Assembly (NCBI GenBank): GCA_905210485.1
Contig: CAJLXA010000019.1
Location: 1-32,758 of the forward strand
From: an uncultured Eubacteriales bacterium
GTDB lineage: Bacteria > Bacillota > Clostridia > Oscillospirales > CAG-272
Direction: 5' to 3'
DNA length: 32,758 nucleotides
The position numbers and the translations under genes were made by a program. The stretch's first letter is position 1. Every line of letters begins with the position of its first letter. The notes under the pieces were generated by a model. The model was not told the DNA's origin and ran no database searches. It worked only from the letters and a program-made list of their open reading frames with translations. Positions 7,962-15,442 of the stretch are shown piece after piece.

Positions 7962-9044
7962 ATGCAGTATATATTAAAAAAGGAAGACAACACGCCCGCC
8001 TATTTACAGTTATACCGTCATCTTGCGGCAGATATCGTTTCGGGAAAAATCGCCGCGGGGGAAAAACTTCCCTCCAAGCGCGCCCTTGCGGACGCCTGCG
8101 GCGTCAGCGTCATCACCGTCGAACATGCCTATGCGCTTCTCGCCGACGAGGGTTATATACTGCCGCGCGAAAGAAGCGGTTACTACGCATTGTGCGACAA
8201 AAAAAACGGCGTTCCTTTATCTGCCGAAAGACCGGCGCCGCCCCCGCCCCCGCCGATACCGTCGGACAGCAAAAGTGATTTTCCCTTCTCCGCGTTTGCC
8301 AAAACCATTCGGCAAACGCTTTCCCGATACGGCGAACGTATCCTTGTCGAATCGCCGCCGAACGGTTGTCCCGAACTGCGGCGCGCCATTGCCGCCCATC
8401 TGTTCCGCACACGCGGTATCGCGGTTTCGGAAGAACAGATCGTCATCGGCGCCGGCGCGGAGTACCTCTATTCGCTTCTGCTTCAACTTCTCGGGCGCAA
8501 ACGTCTTTACGCCATTGAATCGCCGTCCTATCACAAGATTCGCGCCGTTTACCGCGCAAACGGCATACGTTTTGACGAACTGCCCCTCTCTGCCGACGGT
8601 ATCGGAAGCGAAGCACTGTGGGAAAGCCGTGCCACCGTTCTGCATGTCACCCCCTGTCACAGTTTTCCGAGTAACATTTCCGCGTCTCCGGCAAAACGCA
8701 TGGAATATATCCGTTTCGCCGAAGAAAGAGGCGGATATATTATTGAAGACGACTACCTTTCCGAGTTTTCGCTTCCGTCCAAACCCGCCCCGACGCTGTT
8801 TTCTCTCTCCCCGAACGGCCGCGTGATCTACCTCAATACCTTTTCCAAAACGTTGTCTCCGGCCATGCGTCTCGGCTATATTGTCCTGCCGCCCTGTATG
8901 ACGGCACTCTACCGCGAAAAGCTCGGTTTTTATGCCTGCACTGTCCCCGTGTTCGATCAGTACGTTCTGGCGGAATTCATTGCGTCGGGCGAATTTGAAC
9001 GGCACATCAACCGCCGTCGTCGTGCCATGAAACGCGACAAATAA
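7962..9044 (+). CDS. MocR/PdxR-type GntR regulator, C-terminally truncated
   Basis: A 360-residue transcription factor. Residues ~10-75 are a GntR winged helix (TPAYLQLYRHLAADI, then LPSKRALA). A proline-rich linker (~91-100) leads to an aminotransferase-like domain with IEDDY (261-265) and the PLP-lysine motif NTFSKTLSP, Lys296. Full-length MocR proteins usually have about 450-480 residues. This one stops right after FERHINRRRRAMKRDK, at the start of the C-terminal small subdomain. Dropping one A from the AAA before the stop would open a further ~37 codons, but these do not resemble the missing domain. Either the gene is decaying or it makes a shortened regulator. No well-spaced ribosome binding site precedes the ATG (AAGGAA lies ~19 nt upstream), but the following family motif supports this start. 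Confidence 0.85.
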   Translation: MQYILKKEDNTPAYLQLYRHLAADIVSGKIAAGEKLPSKRALADACGVSVITVEHAYALLADEGYILPRERSGYYALCDKKNGVPLSAERPAPPPPPPIPSDSKSDFPFSAFAKTIRQTLSRYGERILVESPPNGCPELRRAIAAHLFRTRGIAVSEEQIVIGAGAEYLYSLLLQLLGRKRLYAIESPSYHKIRAVYRANGIRFDELPLSADGIGSEALWESRATVLHVTPCHSFPSNISASPAKRMEYIRFAEERGGYIIEDDYLSEFSLPSKPAPTLFSLSPNGRVIYLNTFSKTLSPAMRLGYIVLPPCMTALYREKLGFYACTVPVFDQYVLAEFIASGEFERHINRRRRAMKRDK

Positions 9045-9535
9045 CCTGCGTAACCGTTGCCGCCTGTGCATTGCGCTCCCAAACGCCAGTCCAGGCGGCG
9101 CATCCATGCGGTCACATAGTGGCGTTAAAACGATAATATTTGACTACACCGTGTTGTAAATTCCCCGTCATCTTTGAAATGACGGGAAAAATTATTTTAC
9201 GTGCATGTCGGCAAAAAGTTTTCTCCGGAGTGACAATAACGCCTGTTCGACGGCGTAAGGATAAACGCCAAAACTATATGCCGATACAAACAGCGCGCGT
9301 TGGCTGACAGGAAACTTTATGGCTGACGATTTATACCGATTGGCAAAAAAGATCGGCCGCTGCAGACGAAGACAGGCATATCGACAAACGCCGTTTTCTG
9401 TGATGTGACCGACGGTATAAAGCAGAATATGACCGGCCGCCGCCTTGCCGCCCTGCCCGCAGCAGATCAAAACAGGATTCTGAAAATGCCCGATCTGATG
9501 AAGCAGAAAACAACAAATAACGATGTAATTATGGC
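9045..9535. other. Gene-poor stretch, possible degraded gene
   Basis: No recognisable gene. An inverted repeat CCCGTCAT/ATGACGGG lies at about 9164-9186. A minus-strand frame at 9192-9545 has plausible codon use in its last ~40 codons (SAYSFGVYPYAVEQALLSLR), but it starts beyond the terminator and matches nothing I know. The stretch could hold remains of the MocR C-terminus region or of another decayed gene. Confidence 0.25.
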
Positions 9536-9562
9536 AACTGCACATTTTTGTGCAGTTTTTTT
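9536..9562 (+). terminator. Intrinsic terminator
   Basis: A 9-bp stem AACTGCACA/TGTGCAGTT with a T4 loop, then T5. It faces plus-strand transcripts and insulates the SLOG gene from the MocR side. Confidence 0.8.
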
Positions 9563-9665
9563 GTTAAACCCGTTTTATTTCGACAACATTTTCTGCTATA
9601 AAGGTGTACACTATGTATAAGCAAGCCAAACATACTTGCTAATACATATAGGAGACGTAAAAACT

Positions 9666-10196
9666 ATGGACAACAAAACATGTTGCTTTACAGGGCACAG
9701 ACCGAAATCCCTGCCATTCGGCTGCAATGAAAACGAACCGGGTTGCATAAAGCTGAAAGAACTTCTGACAGCGACCATTGAGCGACAGATTGTCGAAAAC
9801 GGGGTTACGCATTTCATCAGCGGTATGGCCATCGGCGTGGACATTTACGCGGCCGAAGTCGTTCTGAAACTGAAAGAAAAATATCCGCAGATCACCCTTG
9901 AATGTGCCATCCCCTGCGAAACGCAGGCGGTGAAATGGTCCGAAAGTTGGCGCGAACGGTATTTTGATATTATTAGCCGTTGCGATAAAGAAACCCTGTT
10001 CCGAAAACATTACACTCCCGACTGTATGATGAACCGCAATAAATACATGGTAGACAACAGTGATGCGGTAATTGCCGTATGGAACGGTACCGAAGGCGGC
10101 ACTGGGAACACCGTCAACTACGCCATAGGCAACGGAAAGAAAGTAATCGTTCTCGATCCGGATAAATTAACCGACGCATACATCGTCAAAACATAA
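9666..10196 (+). CDS. SLOG-fold protein, YpsA/DUF1273 type
   Basis: A 176-residue cytoplasmic protein of the SLOG superfamily (Rossmann-like nucleotide-binding proteins related to DprA and lysine-decarboxylase-like LOG proteins). Visible motifs are CFTGHRP at residues 7-13, SGMAIGVD at 52-59, DAVIAVWNG at 133-141 and GGTGNTVNYA at 144-153. Together they form the phosphate/nucleotide-binding face seen in YpsA. The start at 9666 is used rather than an upstream in-frame ATG because AGGAG (9650-9654) fits only this one. Family members bind nucleotide-like ligands, and some act in stress or phage-defence settings; no function can be assigned here. It is flanked by terminators on both sides, so it is monocistronic. 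Confidence 0.85.
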   Translation: MDNKTCCFTGHRPKSLPFGCNENEPGCIKLKELLTATIERQIVENGVTHFISGMAIGVDIYAAEVVLKLKEKYPQITLECAIPCETQAVKWSESWRERYFDIISRCDKETLFRKHYTPDCMMNRNKYMVDNSDAVIAVWNGTEGGTGNTVNYAIGNGKKVIVLDPDKLTDAYIVKT

Positions 10197-10281
10197 CCAT
10201 CAAATAACGAATCAACTCTTTTGTACCGCTTATACATAAAATCTCCCTTGTGCTTGATCCGAAAAAAGCAATTTGATTTCC

Positions 10282-10319
10282 TATAAGAAAAGGCAGTCTT
10301 TCGACTGCCTTTTCTTATA
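10282..10319. terminator. Bidirectional terminator
   Basis: A perfect 17-bp stem TATAAGAAAAGGCAGTC and its complement around a TTTC loop. It serves the converging SLOG gene and the oxidoreductase gene. Confidence 0.9.
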
Positions 10320-10329
10320 TACAACGGGA

Positions 10330-11538
10330 TCAGATTTCGGGGATTTCGATTTTGATTTCGTGACCGGCGGCGTGGGACTTCGCAATGCCGTCGATGATCG
10401 CCTGGTTATACAGAATCTGCGAGGACGGAACGGGGGCCTTGCCGCCGTTTTTGATGGCTTCCAGGAACGAACGGATTTTCTTATCCCAGAGATCGTCCCA
10501 CGAACCGCTCGGAATAACCGGGATGACGGTTTCGACCATAGCGTCGGAGACGTTATGATAGATCTTCATCGGGCCGCCGACCGAGCCGTTCCAGCAATTG
10601 GTGGACGGAATACGGAGGCCGCCTTTTGTGCCGAGAATGATGGTGTCGCCGGGAGTATCGATATTCATTGCCCACGCGATGCGGAAATCGAGGATAATGC
10701 CGCCTTCAAGACGAATAAACGCGGCCGCAAAATCGTCAACGCCGAACAGTTCGGCGCACACGGAGCGCATATTTTCGGGATAGCCGGGGTAGTCCGGGTC
10801 TTTGCCGAAGAAATCGGACTTGTAACCGGTAACGGTCAGAGGTTTCGGATAACCGATGGCGTTCAGCACCATATCGAGCGAATAGCAACCGATGTCGCCG
10901 AGAGCGCCGATGCCGGCGGTCTTGTCTTCAATAAAGGTAGTACCGAACGGGGTCGGAATACCGCGGCGACGGCCGCCGCCGGTCTGAATGTAATAAATCT
11001 TGCCCAGTTCACCGCTGTCGACGATCTTCTTTATCATCTTCATGTTATCGTCGAGACGGGGCTGGAAGCCGATGGAGAGGATCTTGCCGCTCTTCTTTTC
11101 GGCGCGCATGACTTCAACGGCCTCTTCGGTCGTAACGGTGAACGGCTTTTCGAGAAGCACGTCAAGTCCGGCCTCAAGCGCATGAATGGCGCAGGGAGCA
11201 TGCTGGCGGTTATATGTACAAATGGAAACCGCGTCAAGTTTCAGGGATTTGTCGGCGAGCATATCCACGTCGTCTTTGTAATCGGTTTTGACGCCGGCAG
11301 CATGGAAAACACCGTCTCCGAATTTTTCGCCTTCAAATTTTTCAAAGAAAGCCTTTGCTTTACCCGGAACAAGGTCACAGCCGGCAACGATTTCAACATC
11401 GGGTTGAGCAAGGTAAGAACGCATGTGTGCTTCGGCGATCCAGCCGGTACCGATGATGGCGATGCGCACTTTTTTGGAGGAGTCAATCGTTTTGACGGTC
11501 TGATCCTCTTTGAATTTGTCAAGAATACTGTTTGCCAT
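10330..11538 (-). CDS. Gfo/Idh/MocA family oxidoreductase
   Basis: A 402-residue NAD(P)-dependent dehydrogenase of the glucose-fructose oxidoreductase/inositol dehydrogenase/MocA family. The Rossmann motif AIIGTGWIAEAH lies at residues 27-38, and the family signature EKPF at 130-133 carries the catalytic-site lysine. A GALGDIGCYSLD segment in the C-terminal half matches the family's substrate-side DxxxH-like region, although a Tyr/Ser pair follows instead of the usual His. Such enzymes oxidise or epimerise sugars and cyclitols; the substrate is unknown. The start at 11538 is supported by AAGGAG nine bases upstream; a longer frame begins nine codons earlier without such a site. It is monocistronic with its own promoter. 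Confidence 0.9.
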   Translation of the reverse strand: MANSILDKFKEDQTVKTIDSSKKVRIAIIGTGWIAEAHMRSYLAQPDVEIVAGCDLVPGKAKAFFEKFEGEKFGDGVFHAAGVKTDYKDDVDMLADKSLKLDAVSICTYNRQHAPCAIHALEAGLDVLLEKPFTVTTEEAVEVMRAEKKSGKILSIGFQPRLDDNMKMIKKIVDSGELGKIYYIQTGGGRRRGIPTPFGTTFIEDKTAGIGALGDIGCYSLDMVLNAIGYPKPLTVTGYKSDFFGKDPDYPGYPENMRSVCAELFGVDDFAAAFIRLEGGIILDFRIAWAMNIDTPGDTIILGTKGGLRIPSTNCWNGSVGGPMKIYHNVSDAMVETVIPVIPSGSWDDLWDKKIRSFLEAIKNGGKAPVPSSQILYNQAIIDGIAKSHAAGHEIKIEIPEI

Positions 11539-11600
11539 AATGTTAAACTCCTTACATATTGACAATATTTTATAGGTATGCTATAATTCCGACTGGTTGT

Positions 11601-11629
11601 ATAATATCATAGTTGAGTATAAAATGCAA
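11601..11629 (-). promoter_or_regulatory. Promoter of the Gfo/Idh/MocA gene
   Basis: Minus strand: TTGCAT (11624-11629), 17 bp, TATTAT (11601-11606), about 60 bp upstream of the start codon. Confidence 0.7.
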
Positions 11630-11771
11630 GTGTTTTTTCACAATTTTGTACACTTTTTTGCTGTATTACGTTAACTTTATCTTCACCCGGCGCTGTACGG
11701 GGGTTCTGCACGCAATCAAAAAGTGGAAATACAGATAAATTTATACCGAAAAAACAGAAAGAGGGCAAATC

Positions 11772-12533
11772 ATGCTATATCACGAATCTTTATGGAACGG
11801 TTTCCGCCGTCTCGACTTTACCTTTCTCGGACGCGACGCGCTGGTGATCCTTCCCGACGAAAAAACGCGGAACGGCCGCTTTGTCATGAAAACCGAATAT
11901 TTCGGCGCGTTCCCCGAAACCGAGATCGCCCTGATCCGCGAGGGCTTTGCATTGGCCTACATAAAAAACCGCACGCGTTGGGGCACGGACGACGATTGCC
12001 GCGTCCGTTACGCTTTTTCGGCTTTTGTGGCCACGGAATTCGACTGCGACCCGCGGTTCATCGCGGTCGGCATGAGTTGCGGCGGTTTTCATGCGGTCAA
12101 TTATGCTTCGCGCTATCCCGAGACCGTGGCGTTTCTGTATCTTGACGCGCCGCTTTTGTCTATGGAAAGTTACATACATTCATGGGAGACCGGCGCGCAG
12201 GACGGCGAATTTCCGGCTTCCGTTTTTGCGGAATATACCGCGGCATACGGCTTTACGGACAGAAGCGAAGTCGCCGTTTACAACGATGAGCCGATAAACC
12301 GGCTCCCGGTTCTGGCCGCGCACAAAATCCCGATCGGCCTTGTTTACGGGGGTAGCGATCACGAGGTTCTGCCGCACGAAAACTGCGAAATGCTGATCCG
12401 TTATTATCGCCATGCGGGCGCGCCGCTGAAAGTCTGGGTAAAACCGGACTGCGACCATCACCCGCACGGGTTGCCCGATCCGTCCCCGCTGATCGCCTAT
12501 ATAAAAGAGATTGTATTATCCGATAAAAAGTAA
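11772..12533 (+). CDS. Alpha/beta hydrolase
   Basis: A 253-residue hydrolase without a signal peptide. The nucleophile elbow GMSCG places Ser102 as nucleophile. GGSDHEV (Asp196) and the DCDHHPHG cluster (His229-232) supply the likely acid and base of the triad. The overall pattern fits small-ester or acyl-carbohydrate esterases. It lies divergent from the Gfo/Idh/MocA oxidoreductase, and a shared role in sugar-derivative breakdown is possible but unproven. AGAGGG precedes the ATG. Confidence 0.85.
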   Translation: MLYHESLWNGFRRLDFTFLGRDALVILPDEKTRNGRFVMKTEYFGAFPETEIALIREGFALAYIKNRTRWGTDDDCRVRYAFSAFVATEFDCDPRFIAVGMSCGGFHAVNYASRYPETVAFLYLDAPLLSMESYIHSWETGAQDGEFPASVFAEYTAAYGFTDRSEVAVYNDEPINRLPVLAAHKIPIGLVYGGSDHEVLPHENCEMLIRYYRHAGAPLKVWVKPDCDHHPHGLPDPSPLIAYIKEIVLSDKK

Positions 12534-12545
12534 ATAAAAGTGTAC
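12530..12545. repeat. 16-bp palindrome, degenerate copy (GTAAAT-AAAA-GTGTAC)
   Basis: It matches GTAAAYNNNNRTTTAC except for one base in the right arm. It overlaps the stop codon of the alpha/beta hydrolase gene. Confidence 0.3.
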
Positions 12546-12558
12546 ATAATATAAGGAA

Positions 12559-12598
12559 ACGGAGAGGCATCTGCCAAGCAGTGTCTCTCCGTTTTTTT
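12559..12598 (+). terminator. Terminator of the alpha/beta hydrolase gene
   Basis: An 11-bp stem ACGGAGAGGCA/TGTCTCTCCGT with one G-T pair, followed by T7. Confidence 0.85.
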
Positions 12599-12616
12599 CG
12601 GATTCTTCGTATAGGA

Positions 12617-13066
12617 TCAGTCGTTTTCTTTTTCCGACGACGGCATATCGCCCGCACGACTACCGGTGCCGTTCAATGTGGAATGTCCGGGTTTTCCCAT
12701 GCGCATGGCCTGTTTTCTTGCGCAGAGCGCGGCGATATAACCGAAGACCAGGGCGGCGGCCGTACCGCCTGCCGCGGCGGTGAGACCGCCCGTCAGCGCG
12801 CCGAGCAGACCGTCGGTATTAACGGCTTCCCGGACGCCGCGCGCCACCGTACCGCCGAATCCGAGAAGCGGAACGGAAACGCCGCACCCCGCAAAACGTA
12901 AAAGCGGTTCATAAAGACCGACGGCGCCGAGAAAAACGCCGAGGCAGACAAAAAGCACGAGAATACGCGCCGGCGTCAGCATGGTCAGGTCGATCAGAAG
13001 CTGTGCGATAACGCAGAGCGCGCCGCCGACAAGAAAAGCCTTGATACACATTAAAAGAAGTTCCAT
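12617..13066 (-). CDS. spoVAE: Stage V sporulation protein AE (SpoVAEb type)
   Basis: A 149-residue membrane protein, the last gene of the spoVAC-AD-AE set. SpoVA proteins form the channel that moves Ca-dipicolinate into the forespore and out again at germination. Four hydrophobic segments and the family pieces PARILVLFVCLGVFLG and GFGGTVARGV are visible. The start at 13066 (MELLLMCIKAF) overlaps the spoVAD stop by one base (TAATG), indicating translational coupling. A longer frame upstream only reads spoVAD out of frame. The tail after the last membrane segment is hydrophilic and acidic (SSEKEND). Confidence 0.9.
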   Translation of the reverse strand: MELLLMCIKAFLVGGALCVIAQLLIDLTMLTPARILVLFVCLGVFLGAVGLYEPLLRFAGCGVSVPLLGFGGTVARGVREAVNTDGLLGALTGGLTAAAGGTAAALVFGYIAALCARKQAMRMGKPGHSTLNGTGSRAGDMPSSEKEND

Positions 13067-14064
13067 TATTTTGCCTCCAATCGCACAAGCGGCGCAATAC
13101 CGATGATATGGCCGCCCTGTTGAATACTGCCGGGACTCATGAGGGCGCCGGTAGCCAGAAAGAGCATGTTGCGGATATTGCCCTTCTCTATCTCCGGTAT
13201 AAAATATGCCGCCATCATGGAGGCGGAACAACCGCAACCCGAACCGCCGCAATGGACGTCCTGTTTCCGGGGATCGTACATCATCGCGCCGCAGTCGCGG
13301 TGGCGCCCCTCCAGAGGAATTCCCTCGTCCGCCATCAGTTTGTCAAGGATCGCGCTTCCCTCAAAGCCGAGGTCGCCGGTCAGGATCACATCAAAATCAT
13401 AAGGCGACGCGCCGCTTTCCCGGAAATAATCGCACAGCGTATCCACAACGGCCGGTGCCATGGCCGCGCCCATATTGGAGGCGTCCGAGATTCCGGCGTC
13501 GATCATACGGCCGGGCATTACCTCGGTCAGTACGGCGCCGCGATCCCCGCGGGACAATAAGAAACCGCCGCCGGCGGTCGCCGTCCATTGGGCGGTCGGC
13601 GGTCGCTGACCGCCGTACTCCAGCGGAAGACGGAACTGCCGTTCTGCCGCGCAGTTGTGCGATGTGGTAACAATGCAGGCATTTTGTAAATTTTCATTTG
13701 CATTTATAGCCATCGTTGCCACTACCATGGATTCGCAAACGGTAGAACATGCGGCGTACAGGCCGAGGTACGGAATCCCGGTAGAAACCAATCCTTCGGA
13801 AGAAGCGACACACTGGTTCTGCAGATCGCCCGCAAAAAGAAGGTCGATTCTGTCCGGCGTCAGACCCGCCTTTTTCATAAGAAGGCCGAACACCGTGTAG
13901 CCGAGGTTCCCCTCCGCATGCTCCCATGTATCCGCGCCGAAAAGATCGCTGTCATCATGAAAATCAAAATATTCGCCGAAACGGCCGCGATATTCCTCAT
14001 ATCCGACGGCGGAAGCGGTAGCGGTGACGGCGATGGAAGAAGCCGGTTTATAAATACGTTTCAT
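13066..14064 (-). CDS. spoVAD: Stage V sporulation protein AD
   Basis: A 332-residue soluble protein with a thiolase-like fold, the dipicolinic-acid-binding member of the SpoVA complex. Its length matches the family. Typical pieces include FGADTWEHAEG, the ACSTVCESM segment at the position of the thiolase active-site loop, THNC-like TTSHNCAAERQFR, and the glycine/cysteine-rich GGSGCGCSA near the C-terminus. It lies 8 bp downstream of spoVAC and overlaps spoVAE by one base, so the three are cotranscribed. Confidence 0.95.
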   Translation of the reverse strand: MKRIYKPASSIAVTATASAVGYEEYRGRFGEYFDFHDDSDLFGADTWEHAEGNLGYTVFGLLMKKAGLTPDRIDLLFAGDLQNQCVASSEGLVSTGIPYLGLYAACSTVCESMVVATMAINANENLQNACIVTTSHNCAAERQFRLPLEYGGQRPPTAQWTATAGGGFLLSRGDRGAVLTEVMPGRMIDAGISDASNMGAAMAPAVVDTLCDYFRESGASPYDFDVILTGDLGFEGSAILDKLMADEGIPLEGRHRDCGAMMYDPRKQDVHCGGSGCGCSASMMAAYFIPEIEKGNIRNMLFLATGALMSPGSIQQGGHIIGIAPLVRLEAK

Positions 14065-14072
14065 ATTTCACC

Positions 14073-14519
14073 TCACATAAACCATGTGACGATATAATAA
14101 ATCAGTCCGTATATCGCGCCGGACAGGACGGCGTACAGAATAACGGGGCCGGAAACCGTGAAAATTTTTGCGCCTACGCCGAGTATCAGTCCCTCGCTTT
14201 TGGTGTCGATGGCCGGAGAAACCACCGCGTTGGCGAATCCGGTTACGGGTAACAGCGTACCGGCGCCGGCAAAGCGGGCGATATTGTCAAAAACACCGAT
14301 ACCGGTCAGCACTGCCGCGACAAGCACCAGCGTTACGGTCACGGCCGTGGCCGCCAGCGTTCTGTCGAGGCCGATTGCGCGGTACAGCGCCGTCAGGAGC
14401 TGACCGCAAAGGCAGATGAAACCGCCGCACAAAAAGGCGGCGGCGCAGTTTTTCAGTACGGGAGACCGCGCCGCGCGCGCTTTTACATAGGCTCCGTATT
14501 CCGATTTGGACAGTTTCAC
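14073..14519 (-). CDS. spoVAC: Stage V sporulation protein AC
   Basis: A 148-residue polytopic membrane protein, first gene of the spoVA operon. SpoVAC is reported to act as a mechanosensitive pore for dipicolinate release. Four hydrophobic helices are visible, with the family motif GTLLPVTGFANAVVSPA and the GLILGVGAKIF region. It starts with GTG at 14519, preceded by AGGAGG at a 7-nt spacing, the best ribosome binding site in the neighbourhood. I could not identify a convincing sigma-G -10/-35 pair upstream. spoVAA, spoVAB, spoVAEa and spoVAF are not next to it, as in many Clostridia. Confidence 0.93.
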   Translation of the reverse strand: MKLSKSEYGAYVKARAARSPVLKNCAAAFLCGGFICLCGQLLTALYRAIGLDRTLAATAVTVTLVLVAAVLTGIGVFDNIARFAGAGTLLPVTGFANAVVSPAIDTKSEGLILGVGAKIFTVSGPVILYAVLSGAIYGLIYYIVTWFM

Positions 14520-14564
14520 GGGAATCCCTCCTCTGTGTTTCTGTCTTCCATTTTTGCCTTTTTT

Positions 14565-14601
14565 TCGGTATTTATACCGATATGCGGAAAATTGCTTTCC
14601 G
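14565..14601. promoter_or_regulatory. Two inverted repeats between spoVAC and pyrR
   Basis: CGGTAT-TT-ATACCG at about 14565-14578 and GCGGAAA-ATTGC-TTTCCGC at about 14582-14600 lie side by side in the divergent region, ~50-80 bp upstream of spoVAC. They could be operators or RNA hairpins in the spoVAC leader. Neither has a T-tract that would make it a clear terminator. Confidence 0.35.
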
Positions 14602-14646
14602 CCGCAATAAAGAATATTTTTTCTTTTGCCGATTTTTCCGCTTCTC

Positions 14647-14675
14647 TTGATTTTCCATAAACGGCGTGTTATACT
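14647..14675 (+). promoter_or_regulatory. pyrR promoter
   Basis: TTGATT (14647-14652), 17 bp, TATACT (14670-14675). The expected start of transcription is near 14682, which gives a leader of about 75 nt. Confidence 0.75.
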
Positions 14676-14693
14676 TTAATTAAGAAAAAATGT

Positions 14694-14752
14694 GCGTGCC
14701 GCCCCCCCGGCGGACGCAAAACAAAAGGCGGCGTTCGGGCGCCGCACGGAGG
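14694..14752 (+). promoter_or_regulatory. GC-rich paired hairpins in the pyrR leader
   Basis: GCGT-G-CCGCC/GGCGG-ACGC (14694-14717) and GCGGCG/CGCCGC with a TTCGGG loop (14728-14745) follow each other. The second stops 2 bases before the GGAGG ribosome binding site (14748-14752). PyrR proteins control pyr genes by binding leader RNA; I do not see the classical PyrR anti-antiterminator sequence. The placement suggests control of translation initiation or RNA stability. Confidence 0.4.
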
Positions 14753-14757
14753 ACTGT

Positions 14758-15318
14758 ATGTCGGAATTCAGACTTGTGAAAAAGGCGCAACTCATGGACG
14801 CGGCGGCGTTGTCCCGCAGTATCACGCGCATTGCACATGAAATTATCGAACGCAACAAGGGAGCGGACGGACTGGTTCTTATCGGCATCCGCCGGCGCGG
14901 GATTCCGCTTGCAACGCGCATTGCCGGAAAAATCGAAGAGATCGAGGGGAAAAAAGTTCCCGTCGGGAAACTGGATATTTCGTTTTACCGCGACGATCTG
15001 ACGCGCATCGCCCGTCAGCCCGTTATGGAGGACGGCGACATCGGCGTTGAAGTGGAGGGAGCGGCCGTTGTTCTTGTGGACGACGTGATCTACACGGGGC
15101 GAACGGTACGCGCCGCCATCGACGCAATCTTCCGCCATGGCCGTCCGGACAATATTCGTCTTGCCGTGATGATCGACCGCGGACTGCGGGAACTCCCTTT
15201 CCGCCCGGACTTTGTCGGAAAGAATATCCCGACGTCGCACAGCGAAACCGTGCGCGTATCGCTTTCCGAGATCGACGGGGAAGACAGCGTTACCATATGG
15301 ACGCGCGAAACGGTCTGA
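14758..15318 (+). CDS. pyrR: Bifunctional pyr operon regulator / uracil phosphoribosyltransferase
   Basis: A 186-residue PyrR. It belongs to the type I phosphoribosyltransferases and in Firmicutes both converts uracil plus PRPP to UMP and attenuates pyr transcription when bound to UMP. The PRPP-binding signature VVLVDDVIYTGRT lies at residues 104-116, and the RNA-binding/UPRT segment GIRRRGIPLA at 43-52. It starts at 14758 after GGAGG; an in-frame upstream extension has no such site and reads through the leader hairpins. Other pyr genes are not in the window, so pyrR stands alone, followed by its own terminator. Confidence 0.95.
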   Translation: MSEFRLVKKAQLMDAAALSRSITRIAHEIIERNKGADGLVLIGIRRRGIPLATRIAGKIEEIEGKKVPVGKLDISFYRDDLTRIARQPVMEDGDIGVEVEGAAVVLVDDVIYTGRTVRAAIDAIFRHGRPDNIRLAVMIDRGLRELPFRPDFVGKNIPTSHSETVRVSLSEIDGEDSVTIWTRETV

Positions 15319-15337
15319 TTTCCGTATAATTCCGTAT

Positions 15338-15370
15338 AAAAAGAGCCGCATTTTTCATGCGGCTCTTTTT
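15338..15370. terminator. Bidirectional terminator between pyrR and malQ
   Basis: A perfect 14-bp stem AAAAAGAGCCGCAT and its complement around a 5-nt loop, with A5 and T5 ends. It serves both converging genes. Confidence 0.9.
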
Positions 15371-15442
15371 CATTGACGGCGGTTTTTCACCGATCCTCCC
15401 GGCGATTGCCGTATTTTCACAAAAACCGGGGCGGTCTTCCGA

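Noticed and set aside
9133..9160. Minus-strand TTTACA-16-TATTAT promoter-like pair downstream of the MocR gene
   Set aside because: It would only give a transcript antisense to the MocR gene with no gene behind it; chance similarity in AT-rich sequence is likely.
9405..9620. Plus-strand frame of 71 codons before the SLOG gene
   Set aside because: It crosses the strong terminator at 9536-9562 and has no family features.
13686..13701. Further near-copy of the 16-bp palindrome (GTAAAT-TTTC-ATTTGC) inside spoVAD
   Set aside because: It lies well inside a conserved coding region and differs by one base, so I treat it as chance, although it matches the same pattern as the copy at 20983.
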